Translations under genes and position numbers: made by a program | Shown here: positions 1-7,353 of the stretch, one piece after another | Position numbering within the stretch: position 1 is the stretch's first letter | Layout: every line of letters begins with the position of its first letter | Notes under the pieces: generated by a model | What the model was told of the DNA's origin: nothing | Database searches by the model: none | Seen by the model: only the letters and a program-made list of their open reading frames with translations | NCBI GenBank assembly: GCA_035265325.1 | Contig: DATFOS010000154.1 | Span: 1 to 64,000, forward strand | Length of the DNA: 64,000 bases | Direction: 5' to 3' | Source of the DNA: DATCLS01 sp035265325 | GTDB lineage: Bacteria; Actinomycetota; Acidimicrobiia; Acidimicrobiales; VFJN01

Positions 1-530
1 CGGCCGGTGCCGCCCGGCCGGGCGAGGGCGGCGGCCATGGCGGCGGCCAGGTCGGCGTCGAGCCCGGGCCGGTCGTACAGGGCGGCGACGACCGTGCCGC
101 CCGGCACGTCGCCCGCCCCGGCACCCTCCGCCGTGGCGGTGCCCGTGGCCCCGGCCGTGGCCCCGGCCGGACGGTCGGCATGCGCCACGTGGCCGGCGGC
201 GAGCGCCGGTCCCGAGGGGTCGGGGACGAGCAGGTGGACGTCGGTGAAGTCCCGCATCAGCTCGTTGGCCCGTGGCCCGAACGCCTTCCACACCGGCCCG
301 CCGTAGAAGGCGGCCAGCGCCTCCGCCCGCCGGGCGGGATCCCGGTACCGCCGCACCCACACGAACCGGTCGTCGCGCCCGGCCACCGTGAACTGACCCA
401 CGATGTCCATGCCCAATTCCTCCTGGGAGGCGAGGAAGTGGGCCTCGAAGTGCTCGACGAACGCGCCGGCGCCCCCGGGTACCAGCTCGTAGGAGCGGAA
501 CTCGACGAGCTGGGCCGGGGGCGCCGTCAT
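1..530 (-). CDS. NIPSNAP-like protein (3' end cut by window)
   Basis: The frame opens with ATG at 530 and is still open at base 1, so the C-terminus lies outside the window; about 176 residues are visible. The start MTAPPAQLVEFRSYELVPGG and the RYRDPARRAEALAAFYGGP stretch are typical of the NIPSNAP ferredoxin-like fold (dimeric alpha-beta barrel, small-molecule or stress roles, no agreed reaction). After about residue 120 an Ala/Gly/Thr-rich linker leads to a second possible half-domain (VVAALYDRPGLDADLAAAMA). There is no Shine-Dalgarno; a TAGGTT hexamer lies 8 nt before the ATG. Family call fairly sure, function unknown. Confidence 0.7.
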   Translation of the reverse strand, partial: MTAPPAQLVEFRSYELVPGGAGAFVEHFEAHFLASQEELGMDIVGQFTVAGRDDRFVWVRRYRDPARRAEALAAFYGGPVWKAFGPRANELMRDFTDVHLLVPDPSGPALAAGHVAHADRPAGATAGATGTATAEGAGAGDVPGGTVVAALYDRPGLDADLAAAMAAALARPGGTG

Positions 531-538
531 GGCAGCCG

Positions 539-544
539 AACCTA
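539..544 (-). promoter_or_regulatory. -10 hexamer TAGGTT for near-leaderless NIPSNAP gene
   Basis: TAGGTT on the minus strand is followed by 8 nt and then the ATG at 530. Its first three bases are also the TAG stop of the upstream gene. No ribosome-binding site lies between. Pattern-based call; no clear -35. Confidence 0.4.
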
Positions 545-1081
545 GGCCGGGCGGGCGCCGAGCGGCGTGCGGGCCTTCGGCTTGACGACCGACAGGGCGG
601 TCGCCAGCGCGAGCACGACGCAGTGGGCGTAGACCGCCCCCGGCATCTCGCCGGGCCGGCCGGCGTCGACCGCCCGCTGCATGGTCGGGGCAACGATCAG
701 CACGTCGGTGGCGATGACGGCGACGGTGCCGAGCTCCTTGAGCACGACCCACCAGTGCTTCACGAAACCCCACCTGCTGGTCAGCGACAGCGCCACGCCG
801 GTGGCGGCGGACGCCAGTCCGAGCGGGATCGAGAGCGCCAGCGTGGCGTCGATCACCTCGTAGAAGGCGATCTCGCCCCGGGACTGCCCGATGGCACCGA
901 CGAGCGCCACGGTTATCGCCACGCCGAACCAGCCGACGGACGCCAGCACGTGCGTGGTCAACACCCCGACCCGCACCCCCTTGGGCACCCGCACCCGCGC
1001 TCGATCGGGGTTCCGGGCCGGCCGCCGCGCATCGGCGCCGGGATCCCGCACGTCCTGCCGCTGATCCAGTGCAATCGCCAT
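542..1081 (-). CDS. Small integral membrane protein, DUF2269-like
   Basis: About 179 residues if started at ATG 1081 (MAIALDQRQD); the open frame extends further upstream to 1132 without a better start. A charged N-terminal tail of about 40 residues is followed by four hydrophobic segments (VGVLTTHVLASVGWFGVAIT; IDATLALSIPLGLASAATG; ELGTVAVIATDVLIVAPTM; a C-terminal VYAHCVVLALATALSVV). The layout resembles DUF2269 membrane proteins, whose role is unknown. It ends 11 nt before the NIPSNAP gene and reads the same way, so the two may be cotranscribed. No catalytic motif seen. Confidence 0.6.
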   Translation of the reverse strand: MAIALDQRQDVRDPGADARRPARNPDRARVRVPKGVRVGVLTTHVLASVGWFGVAITVALVGAIGQSRGEIAFYEVIDATLALSIPLGLASAATGVALSLTSRWGFVKHWWVVLKELGTVAVIATDVLIVAPTMQRAVDAGRPGEMPGAVYAHCVVLALATALSVVKPKARTPLGARPA

Positions 1082-1243
1082 GCCCAGAGCGTGCGCCGAC
1101 ACCACCTCCCCGTCGTCGCCCCACCGACGCAACCTGCGCCTACCCCTCGCACCCCGCCCGACCGCCGCCCGCCCACCCCGCTACTCCCCGGGGCGTACCG
1201 CCGCCCTCAGCCGCGAGAGCCGGGGCCGGCGATCCGCACGGGA

Positions 1244-1687
1244 TCAGTCGGCGTTGGGGCGGAGGGTGTAGCGGTAGACGTTGGTGTCCCGCTGGACGAA
1301 GCCGATGCGCTGGTAGAGGCGGTTGGCCGCCTCCCGGCTGGGGCGGGAGGTCAGGTCGACCGTGACGGCCCCCATCTCACGGGAGCGTTCGATCATCGCC
1401 TCGGTGATGGCGCGGCCGACGCCGGTGCCGCGGGTCTCGGAGTCGACGATCACGTCCTCGACCCAGGCCCGCACGCCGGTGGGGATGCGGAACGTCACCA
1501 GCGTCGCCACGCCGACCAGCGTGCCGTCGTCGGCCGTGGCGACGAAGAAGTCGGTGGCCGGGGAGGTGACGATCTCCTCCAGCTCGGCGACCGTCGGCGG
1601 CGGGCTCGACCGCGACAGCTGCGGCACCAGCCGCTCGACGGCGCTCATCAGCTGCGGCGTGACCGTGGTGGCGATCTCGACCTTCAT
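1244..1687 (-). CDS. GNAT family N-acetyltransferase
   Basis: 147 residues, the usual size for a single GNAT domain. The acetyl-CoA pyrophosphate loop is RGTGVGRA at about residues 86-93, after the beta-4 strand VEDVIVDSETRG; the C-terminal NRLYQRIGFVQRDTNVY is the usual motif B tail. This predicts transfer of an acetyl group from acetyl-CoA to an unidentified amine. Start ATG 1687 has no Shine-Dalgarno but a TAGCCT hexamer 7 nt upstream. It lies downstream of the citrate synthase gene on the same strand. Confidence 0.85.
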   Translation of the reverse strand: MKVEIATTVTPQLMSAVERLVPQLSRSSPPPTVAELEEIVTSPATDFFVATADDGTLVGVATLVTFRIPTGVRAWVEDVIVDSETRGTGVGRAITEAMIERSREMGAVTVDLTSRPSREAANRLYQRIGFVQRDTNVYRYTLRPNAD

Positions 1688-1694
1688 CCGGGCG

Positions 1695-1700
1695 AGGCTA
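1695..1700 (-). promoter_or_regulatory. -10 hexamer TAGCCT, leaderless GNAT gene
   Basis: Minus-strand TAGCCT, a 7-nt gap, then ATG at 1687. The spacing places the transcription start on or beside the start codon. No ribosome-binding site is present. Confidence 0.45.
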
Positions 1701-1726
1701 GGCGGCGGCGCTGCCGCCCCGGCCCA

Positions 1727-3274
1727 CTACGACTCGGCCGGCGGGACCGGCTGGGGCGGCGGGGACCCCACGTACCGGGCGGACGGACGGATGATCCGGT
1801 TGTCGGACGCCTGCTCGAGGATGTTGGCGCACCAGCCGATGACCCGGCTGGAGGCGAACGTCGGCGTGAACAGGTCGGCCGGCAGGCCGCAGTGCTGCAT
1901 GACCACGCCGGCGTAGAACTCGACGTTGGCGTAGAGGTTGCGGCCGGGCTTGAGCTCGGCGAGGACCTCGACGACCGTCTGCTCGACCAGCTTGGCGAAG
2001 TCGATGCGCTCGGCGCCGATGCGCTCGGCGACGCCGCGCAGGAAGACGGAACGGGGGTCGTCGGTGCGGTACACCCGGTGGCCGAAGCCCATGATCTTCT
2101 CGCCGTTGGAGACGTGCTCGACCAGGTAGGGACGGGCGTTCTCCGGCGTGCCGATGTCCTCCAGGAGGGCGAGCGCCCGGGAGGGGGCACCGCCGTGCAG
2201 CGGCCCGGACAGGGCGCCGATGCCACCGGTCACGGCGGCGGCCAGGTCGGCACCGGTGGAGGTGATGACCCGCGAGGTGAACGTCGAGGCGTTGAACCCG
2301 TGGTCGATCGTGAGCATCTGGTACTGCTCGACGGCCCGAGCCAGGTCGGGGTCGGGCCGCTCGCCTGTCAGCATCCACAGGTAGTTGGCGCCGTAGGGCA
2401 GGTCGGGGTTGGGCTGGATGACGTCGAGGCCGTTCCGCAGCCGGTAGAGCGCCATGATGATCGTCGGCACCGCCGAGCAGACGCGTACGGCGTTGGCCCG
2501 CAACTCCTCGATGGGGATGTCGAGCCAGGGATGGAAGCCCTCGCTGTGGCCGATCAGCGAGACCACGCTGCGGAGCTGGTCCATGATCGGGCCGCCGGAG
2601 GCGGCGATGCCCGGCAGCATCGAGACGACCGACTCGGGGATCGCCCGCTGCGAGCGGATCTCGGTGAGGAAGCTGTCATGCTCGGCCTTCGAGGGCAGGT
2701 GGCCGTCGAAGAGCAGGAACCACACGTCCTCGAGCGTGCGCTTGTCGGCCAGCTCGACCGCCGAGTACTGGCGGTAGTGGTAGAAGCCCTCCTGGCCCCG
2801 GACGTCGCCGACCTCGGTCTCGGCGACGATCACGCCCTCCAGGCCGGGGGGCGCCTCGATCTGGCCCGGGTGGACGACCGGCTGGATCGACGCGAGCTTC
2901 ATGAGGTCGCGCATCGACACGAGGCCCACGAGGTCGCCGGCGTCGTCGACGACCGGGAAGTGGCGGTAGCCGTGGCCGCTCAGCTCGGCGAGCGCCTCCT
3001 GCACCGACAGGTCGGGGTGGATGCTGTCGGGCTCGGCGGTCATGCAGGCATCGAGCTTGGTGCCCTCGGCGGAGGGGCCGGCGGCGGCGAACCGCACGAC
3101 GTCGCGCTCGGTGAGGATGCCGATGGGCCGGTTGCCGTCGACCACGATGATCGAGCCGACCCCACGCTCGCTCATGAGCTGCGCGGCGGCGGCGACCGTC
3201 TCGTCTGGCAGGGCCGTCACCACCGGCGTGCTCATGACTTCAGCCACAGTGCGTACGGTGTGCGGAACAGTCAC
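1727..3274 (-). CDS. Citrate synthase with N-terminal CBS domain pair
   Basis: 515 residues. Residues about 8-135 form two CBS repeats (MSTPVVTALPDETVAAAAQL ... IGILTERDVVRFAA; then CMTAEPDSIHPDLSVQEALA ... LVGLVSMRDLMKLA), normally an adenine-nucleotide-sensing module. From about residue 145 a full citrate synthase follows with the catalytic histidines in DHGFNASTFTSR, GPLHGGAPS and GFGHRVYRTDDP and the CoA-site block FASSRVIGWCAN. Predicted reaction: oxaloacetate + acetyl-CoA to citrate, possibly 2-methylcitrate. Ordinary bacterial citrate synthases lack the CBS pair, so allosteric control by adenylates is inferred. Start is GTG 3274, without Shine-Dalgarno and 7 nt after TATCCT. Confidence 0.93.
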   Translation of the reverse strand: MTVPHTVRTVAEVMSTPVVTALPDETVAAAAQLMSERGVGSIIVVDGNRPIGILTERDVVRFAAAGPSAEGTKLDACMTAEPDSIHPDLSVQEALAELSGHGYRHFPVVDDAGDLVGLVSMRDLMKLASIQPVVHPGQIEAPPGLEGVIVAETEVGDVRGQEGFYHYRQYSAVELADKRTLEDVWFLLFDGHLPSKAEHDSFLTEIRSQRAIPESVVSMLPGIAASGGPIMDQLRSVVSLIGHSEGFHPWLDIPIEELRANAVRVCSAVPTIIMALYRLRNGLDVIQPNPDLPYGANYLWMLTGERPDPDLARAVEQYQMLTIDHGFNASTFTSRVITSTGADLAAAVTGGIGALSGPLHGGAPSRALALLEDIGTPENARPYLVEHVSNGEKIMGFGHRVYRTDDPRSVFLRGVAERIGAERIDFAKLVEQTVVEVLAELKPGRNLYANVEFYAGVVMQHCGLPADLFTPTFASSRVIGWCANILEQASDNRIIRPSARYVGSPPPQPVPPAES

Positions 3275-3281
3275 GTGGTTC

Positions 3282-3287
3282 AGGATA
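3282..3287 (-). promoter_or_regulatory. -10 hexamer TATCCT, leaderless citrate synthase gene
   Basis: Minus-strand TATCCT, then GAACCAC, then the GTG start at 3274. The 7-nt spacing predicts a leaderless transcript; no purine-rich ribosome site exists. Confidence 0.5.
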
Positions 3288-3331
3288 CGCGCCGTTCGGG
3301 CCTACGACCCTGGTCCGGCGTGGTATCCGGA

Positions 3332-3347
3332 CGTGAATCGGTTCACG
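3332..3347. promoter_or_regulatory. Crp/GlxR-type operator candidate
   Basis: CGTGAATCGGTTCACG has 6-bp symmetric arms and fits the core GTGA-N6-TCAC of Crp/GlxR sites. Its centre lies about 65 bp upstream of the presumed citrate synthase transcription start, a usual class I activator position. A second inverted repeat, GCGTGA-N8-TCACGC, follows at 3351-3370. A Crp/Fnr-family regulator is encoded at 42746-43405. Binding is inference. Confidence 0.55.
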
Positions 3348-3578
3348 CAGGCGTGACCCTTCGCTCACGCCGGCGTCGACCGCCGGACACGCCGCCCGCC
3401 TACCGTGATCCCGCCACGGAACGCCCGGCGCCTGCTCTCCCGGCGGGCCCGGGCCCAGGAGTGGGACCGCTCCGGCGGTGCGGCCGGCACGGTGCTCGAC
3501 GCCGGTGCGCCGGCCGCCGGAGCCGGTCCCCCAGGGCTTCCGCCGTCGGGGAGCGACCGCGCCACGGCGGGCCGCCCG

Positions 3579-3584
3579 TAGCAT
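3579..3584 (+). promoter_or_regulatory. -10 hexamer TAGCAT, leaderless PAC2 gene
   Basis: TAGCAT, then GTCGGC, then the GTG start at 3591. No Shine-Dalgarno fits between; predicted leaderless. Confidence 0.45.
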
Positions 3585-3590
3585 GTCGGC

Positions 3591-4430
3591 GTGGCACACG
3601 TCCGATGGCGAGAGCATCCGGAGCTGGACCGTCCCGTGCTCGTCGCCGCGTTCGAGGGGTGGAACGACGCCGGCGACGCCGCCAGCAACGCCGTCCGCTT
3701 CCTCGTCGAGCAGACCGACGCCGAACTGTTCGCCGACATCGACCCCGAGGAGTTCGTCGACTTCACCTCGACCCGCCCGCACGTACGGGTCGGCGACGAC
3801 GGCGAGCGCGTCATCGAGTGGCCCGGCATCGAGCTGTACAGCTGCGAGCTGCCGGGCGGCGACGACGCCGTCCTCCTGCTCGCCTCCGAGCCCCAGCTCA
3901 AGTGGCGCACCTTCTGCGAGGAGGTCGTCTCGGTGGCCGAACAGCTCGGCTGCCGCATGGTCATCACGCTCGGCGCCCTCGTGGCCGAGGTCCCGCACAG
4001 CCGGCCCGTCCCGGTGGTGGGCACGGTGAGCGACCCGGCGCTGCAGGCCGAGCTGGGCCTGTCGCCGTCGTCGTACGAGGGTCCGACCGGCATCGTCGGC
4101 GTCCTCACCGTGGTCGCCCGCGAGGCCGGCCTGCCGTGCGTGTCGCTGTGGGGCGCCGTGCCGACCTACGTGCCGACCGCGCCCTCCCCCAAGGCCACGC
4201 TCGCCCTGCTCGAGAAGATCGGCGAGGTGCTCGGCACCTGGGTCCCGACGGCCGAGCTCGAGATCGCGGCGGCGTCCTACGAGCGCCAGGTCACCGAGCT
4301 GGTCGACGAGGACGACGAGACGTCCGACTACGTGTCCCGGCTGGAGACGCGCCACGACCAGCAGGACGAGGGAGCGGCCCGCTCCCTGGTGGAAGAGGTC
4401 GAGCGCTTCCTCCGCCACCGGCCCGAGTAG
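3591..4430 (+). CDS. PAC2 family protein
   Basis: 279 residues. The start PVLVAAFEGWNDAGDAASNA and the later VITLGALVAEVPHSRPVPV, SSYEGPTGIVGVL and CVSLWGAVPTYV blocks are the conserved core of the PAC2 fold, shared with eukaryotic and archaeal proteasome-assembly chaperones. Actinobacterial members are soluble and of unproven function; a link to the actinobacterial proteasome has been suggested only by homology. Start GTG 3591 is chosen because the conserved N-terminus begins there and TAGCAT sits 6 nt before it. It diverges from the citrate synthase gene. No proteasome genes are in the window. Confidence 0.85.
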   Translation: MAHVRWREHPELDRPVLVAAFEGWNDAGDAASNAVRFLVEQTDAELFADIDPEEFVDFTSTRPHVRVGDDGERVIEWPGIELYSCELPGGDDAVLLLASEPQLKWRTFCEEVVSVAEQLGCRMVITLGALVAEVPHSRPVPVVGTVSDPALQAELGLSPSSYEGPTGIVGVLTVVAREAGLPCVSLWGAVPTYVPTAPSPKATLALLEKIGEVLGTWVPTAELEIAAASYERQVTELVDEDDETSDYVSRLETRHDQQDEGAARSLVEEVERFLRHRPE

Positions 4431-4478
4431 CCGGCCGGCGTCGGCTGTCGCCGCGGCCGGCGCCCGCCCGCCTGCGGG

Positions 4479-5885
4479 TCAGGCCGGGGCCGGGGCGTGG
4501 CGGGCCCAGGGGCGGGCCTGCTCCCAGATGCGGGCCAGGCGCAACGGCACCTCGTCGCGGTGCCGGCGCGCCACGACCTGGAGCCCGACCGGGAGGCCCT
4601 CGGCGGTCGTGCCGGCCGGGACCGACACGGCCGGGTTCCAGCACAGGTTGGCCAGCATCGTGAACGGCGTGGCGGCCGCGCCCCGGGGGCGGGCCGGCTC
4701 GCCGTCGATGACCTCCGTGGGCGGCCCCTCGGCGGGAAAGGCCGGCACCGCGGTCGTCGGTGTGAGCAGGACGTCCACGTCGGCGAACAGCCGGGCGGCG
4801 TCCTCGACGAGCCGCTGACGCATCCTCACCGCCCGGGCGAAGCGCGGGACGACCATCGTCGAGGTGATCTCCAGCGACTGGCGGGTGTAGCGGGTGAACT
4901 CGCCCGCCCGTTCGGGGTACATGCCGTCCTCGAGGTCGAGCCAGAGGTCGAGGGCACCGGCGCTCAGCCAGGTCCGCACCGCGTCGGTCAGGTGCACCGG
5001 CTCGTGGTCGAGGACCAGCCCCGCCGCCTCGGCCAGCTCGTGGGCCGCCTCCAGCGTCAGTTGGCGGACCTCGCGGTCGCAGCGAGCGAAGCCCAGGTCG
5101 GGCGACCAGCGTGCCTTGAGCCCGGCCACCGGCAGGGTCTCGGCGGCCTGCTCGTAGGCGGCGGCGCCGGCCGGCAGCGAGAAGCGGTCGCGGTCGTCCG
5201 GCCCGGCCGCCACGTCCAGGTGGCGGGCGGCGTCCGCCACGGTCGTCGCCATCACGCCGAGCACGGAGGTCTCGGAGCCGTGCGGCCCGGGATGCGGTAT
5301 CCGGCCGAAGCTGGGCTTGAAGCCGACCAGCCCGCAGAACGCGGCCGGGATCCGGATCGAGCCGCCCCCGTCGCTGGCCGTGGCGATCGGCACGACGCCG
5401 GCGGCCACGGCGGCGGCGCTCCCCCCGCTGGACCCGCCTGGCGTCCGGTCGACCGCCCACGGGTTGCGGGCCACGCCGGTGGACTTGGTGCGGGTGAAGC
5501 TGAGCGTGCCGAACTCCGGCGTCGCCGTCTTGCCGATGGGCACGGCGCCGGCGGCTCGCATCCGGGCCACGTGGATCGAGTCGGCGTCGACCGGAGGACG
5601 CCCGTGGAACAGCAAGGAGCCGCGCCCGGTGGGCAGGCCGGCGCAGTCCTCCAGGTCCTTCACCCCGAACGGCACGCCCGCGAGCGGGCCGGGGTCGTCG
5701 CCCCGCGCCACGGCGGCGTCGACCGCCTCGGCCGCCGCCCGGGCCAGGCCCTCGTCGAGGTGGACGAAGGCGCCCAGCTCGTCGTTCCGTTTGCCGACGG
5801 CCTCCAGGGCGTCGTCGAGCACCTCGACGGCCCGGCGTTCGCCGCGGCGTACCGACTCGGCGATGGCGATCGCGCTGTCGTCCAC
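4479..5885 (-). CDS. Amidase (amidase signature family)
   Basis: 468 residues from GTG 5885, preferred over an upstream GTG at 5903 because AGGGGAGG lies 7 nt before it. The Ser-cisSer-Lys triad is visible: lysine in GVPFGVKDLED (about residue 80), cis-serine in TPGGSSGGSAAA and nucleophile in ASDGGGSIRIPA. It should hydrolyse an amide to acid plus ammonia; the substrate cannot be read from sequence. It is not GatA: there is no gatB or gatC nearby. It is convergent with the PAC2 gene, with a 48-bp gap. Confidence 0.9.
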   Translation of the reverse strand: MDDSAIAIAESVRRGERRAVEVLDDALEAVGKRNDELGAFVHLDEGLARAAAEAVDAAVARGDDPGPLAGVPFGVKDLEDCAGLPTGRGSLLFHGRPPVDADSIHVARMRAAGAVPIGKTATPEFGTLSFTRTKSTGVARNPWAVDRTPGGSSGGSAAAVAAGVVPIATASDGGGSIRIPAAFCGLVGFKPSFGRIPHPGPHGSETSVLGVMATTVADAARHLDVAAGPDDRDRFSLPAGAAAYEQAAETLPVAGLKARWSPDLGFARCDREVRQLTLEAAHELAEAAGLVLDHEPVHLTDAVRTWLSAGALDLWLDLEDGMYPERAGEFTRYTRQSLEITSTMVVPRFARAVRMRQRLVEDAARLFADVDVLLTPTTAVPAFPAEGPPTEVIDGEPARPRGAAATPFTMLANLCWNPAVSVPAGTTAEGLPVGLQVVARRHRDEVPLRLARIWEQARPWARHAPAPA

Positions 5886-5941
5886 TCGTCGACCTCCCCT
5901 CACGCGGCCCCTCCGGTCACCGGGGCCGGGCGCTGGCCGGG

Positions 5942-5947
5942 AGCATA
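5942..5947 (-). promoter_or_regulatory. Possible -10 box TATGCT for the amidase gene
   Basis: Minus-strand TATGCT about 57 nt upstream of GTG 5885. It is the best AT-rich hexamer in the 205-base gap 5886-6090. No matching -35, so tentative. I see nothing else in that gap. Confidence 0.25.
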
Positions 5948-6090
5948 GGGACTGGGACGGGCGTCCGAGCGGTTACGTCACCACGACGCCACCGGGGGCG
6001 GCGGCCACAGGGCGGTGAGGACGCCGCGAGGACCAGGCCCATCACCCCCGACGGGGCACCGTACCCTCGGGGATGTGCCGGCGAGGTGGC

Positions 6091-7353
6091 TCAGTCGGTG
6101 GTGCCCCGGTCGAGGACGGCGGTGCCAGGCCCGGGCGGCGGTCCGTCGGTTCGGTCGGTGAGGTCGCCTGGCTCCGCCGCCTCGATGGCGTCCTCGGCGG
6201 ACTCCGCCTCCTCCCGGCGGGCCATGCGCACCTCGGCCACCACGTTGATGACCATGGCGCTGAGCGGGACGGCGAACAGGGCGCCGACCGGGCCCAACAG
6301 GGCGCTCCCGCCGGCCAGGGCGAACAGCACGACGAGCGGATGCAGCTCGAGGCCCTTCCCGTAGATGAAGGGGGCGAGCAGGTCGTTGTCGAGCTGCTGG
6401 ATCACCACCGCCACGACGAGGACGATCAGCGCCCCGCCGATGCCACCGGTCACCAGTGTCACCAGCACGGCGATCGCACCCGCCACCAGGGCCCCCGCGA
6501 ACGGGATGAAGGCGGCGAAGAACGTGATCACCGCCACCGGGACCGCCAGGGTGCCCCCGGCCAGCCACACGGTGAGGCCGATGGCGACGCCCTCGACGAT
6601 GCCGAGGACGGCGGCCCCGCGCAGGTAGCCGCCCAGCGTCCACCAGGCCCGCCGGGCGAGCCGTACGGCCAGCGGCTGGTGGTCCTGCGGGACGAACGTG
6701 GTCAACCAGCGGCCGAACCGCTCGCCGTCCTTGAGGATGAAGAAGGACGTGAAGAACGACAGGATGAACGCCGTGAAGACCTCGAACGCCACGGTCGCTC
6801 CGTTGACGACCGAGCTCGACTCGGTGGAGGAGAACACCTCGCTGACGCGCTCGTCGGCCTGATCGCGGAAGTCCTGGACGTCGGCCCGGGACACGTCGAA
6901 CGGACTGTCCTCGACGAGCCAGTCCTCGAGGTCGTCGAGAGACTGCTCGATGGTGGGCCCGAGGTCCTCGAACTCGGCGGCGATGGCCGGCACGAGGGCG
7001 GCGATGATCCCGGCCATCAGGAGGGCGAACCCGAGCAGAACGACGGCCGCCACCAGGGCCGGCTTCAGGCCCCGCCGGCGCAGCCACACGGCCGCCGGGT
7101 TCATCGCCCGGGAGAAGAGGGTGGCGATGGCGATGGCCAGGACCACGACCCACAGCCGGCTGAGCAGCCAGACGGCGGCCAGGAACACGATGCCGATGCC
7201 GACCAGGCGCCACGCCGTGACGCCGATGCGGTCGACGAGCGGGTGGACACGGGGGTCACGGCTCTCGATGCGTGGGGCTCGAGGCCCTCGGGTCGGCACG
7301 GCGTTCCCCCCGTTGCTCTGGGCCCGGGTCGAGCGGCGGGCGAGCCTGCTCAT
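6091..7353 (-). CDS. AI-2E family membrane transporter
   Basis: 420 residues from ATG 7353. After a basic tail of about 45 residues, several hydrophobic helices run to the C-terminus, including LVGIGIVFLAAVWLLSRLW, FEVFTAFILSFFTSFFILKD and VALAGGTLAVPVAVITFFAA-like segments. FFILKDGE, IPFAGALV and LAPFIYGKGLELHPLVVL are signatures of the AI-2E (YdiK/PerM/TqsA) permease family, which exports small molecules or acts as a Na+/H+ antiporter in some members. The reading frame upstream stays open through the kinase-like gene, so a fused product is possible; the ATG overlaps a TGA in the neighbouring frame (ATGA), which argues for two genes. Confidence 0.85.
   Translation of the reverse strand: MSRLARRSTRAQSNGGNAVPTRGPRAPRIESRDPRVHPLVDRIGVTAWRLVGIGIVFLAAVWLLSRLWVVVLAIAIATLFSRAMNPAAVWLRRRGLKPALVAAVVLLGFALLMAGIIAALVPAIAAEFEDLGPTIEQSLDDLEDWLVEDSPFDVSRADVQDFRDQADERVSEVFSSTESSSVVNGATVAFEVFTAFILSFFTSFFILKDGERFGRWLTTFVPQDHQPLAVRLARRAWWTLGGYLRGAAVLGIVEGVAIGLTVWLAGGTLAVPVAVITFFAAFIPFAGALVAGAIAVLVTLVTGGIGGALIVLVVAVVIQQLDNDLLAPFIYGKGLELHPLVVLFALAGGSALLGPVGALFAVPLSAMVINVVAEVRMARREEAESAEDAIEAAEPGDLTDRTDGPPPGPGTAVLDRGTTD

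Larger units (their letters stand above)
3275..3590. other. Divergent intergenic region, citrate synthase / PAC2
   Basis: 316 bases without a convincing gene. It contains the two presumed -10 hexamers (TATCCT at 3287-3282 on minus, TAGCAT at 3579-3584 on plus) and two adjacent inverted repeats at 3332-3370. The segment 3371-3570 shows only GC-rich sequence with open but biased frames that look like shadows. Confidence 0.6.

Noticed and set aside
623..4663. Very long plus-strand open frame (over 1300 codons)
   Set aside because: It runs opposite to citrate synthase and GNAT genes with full family motifs and is Gly/Arg/His-rich, as expected for a shadow frame in very GC-rich DNA.
4479..5885. 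GatA subunit of tRNA amidotransferase
   Set aside because: The triad fits all amidase-signature enzymes, there are no gatB/gatC neighbours, and GatA-specific context is not evident.
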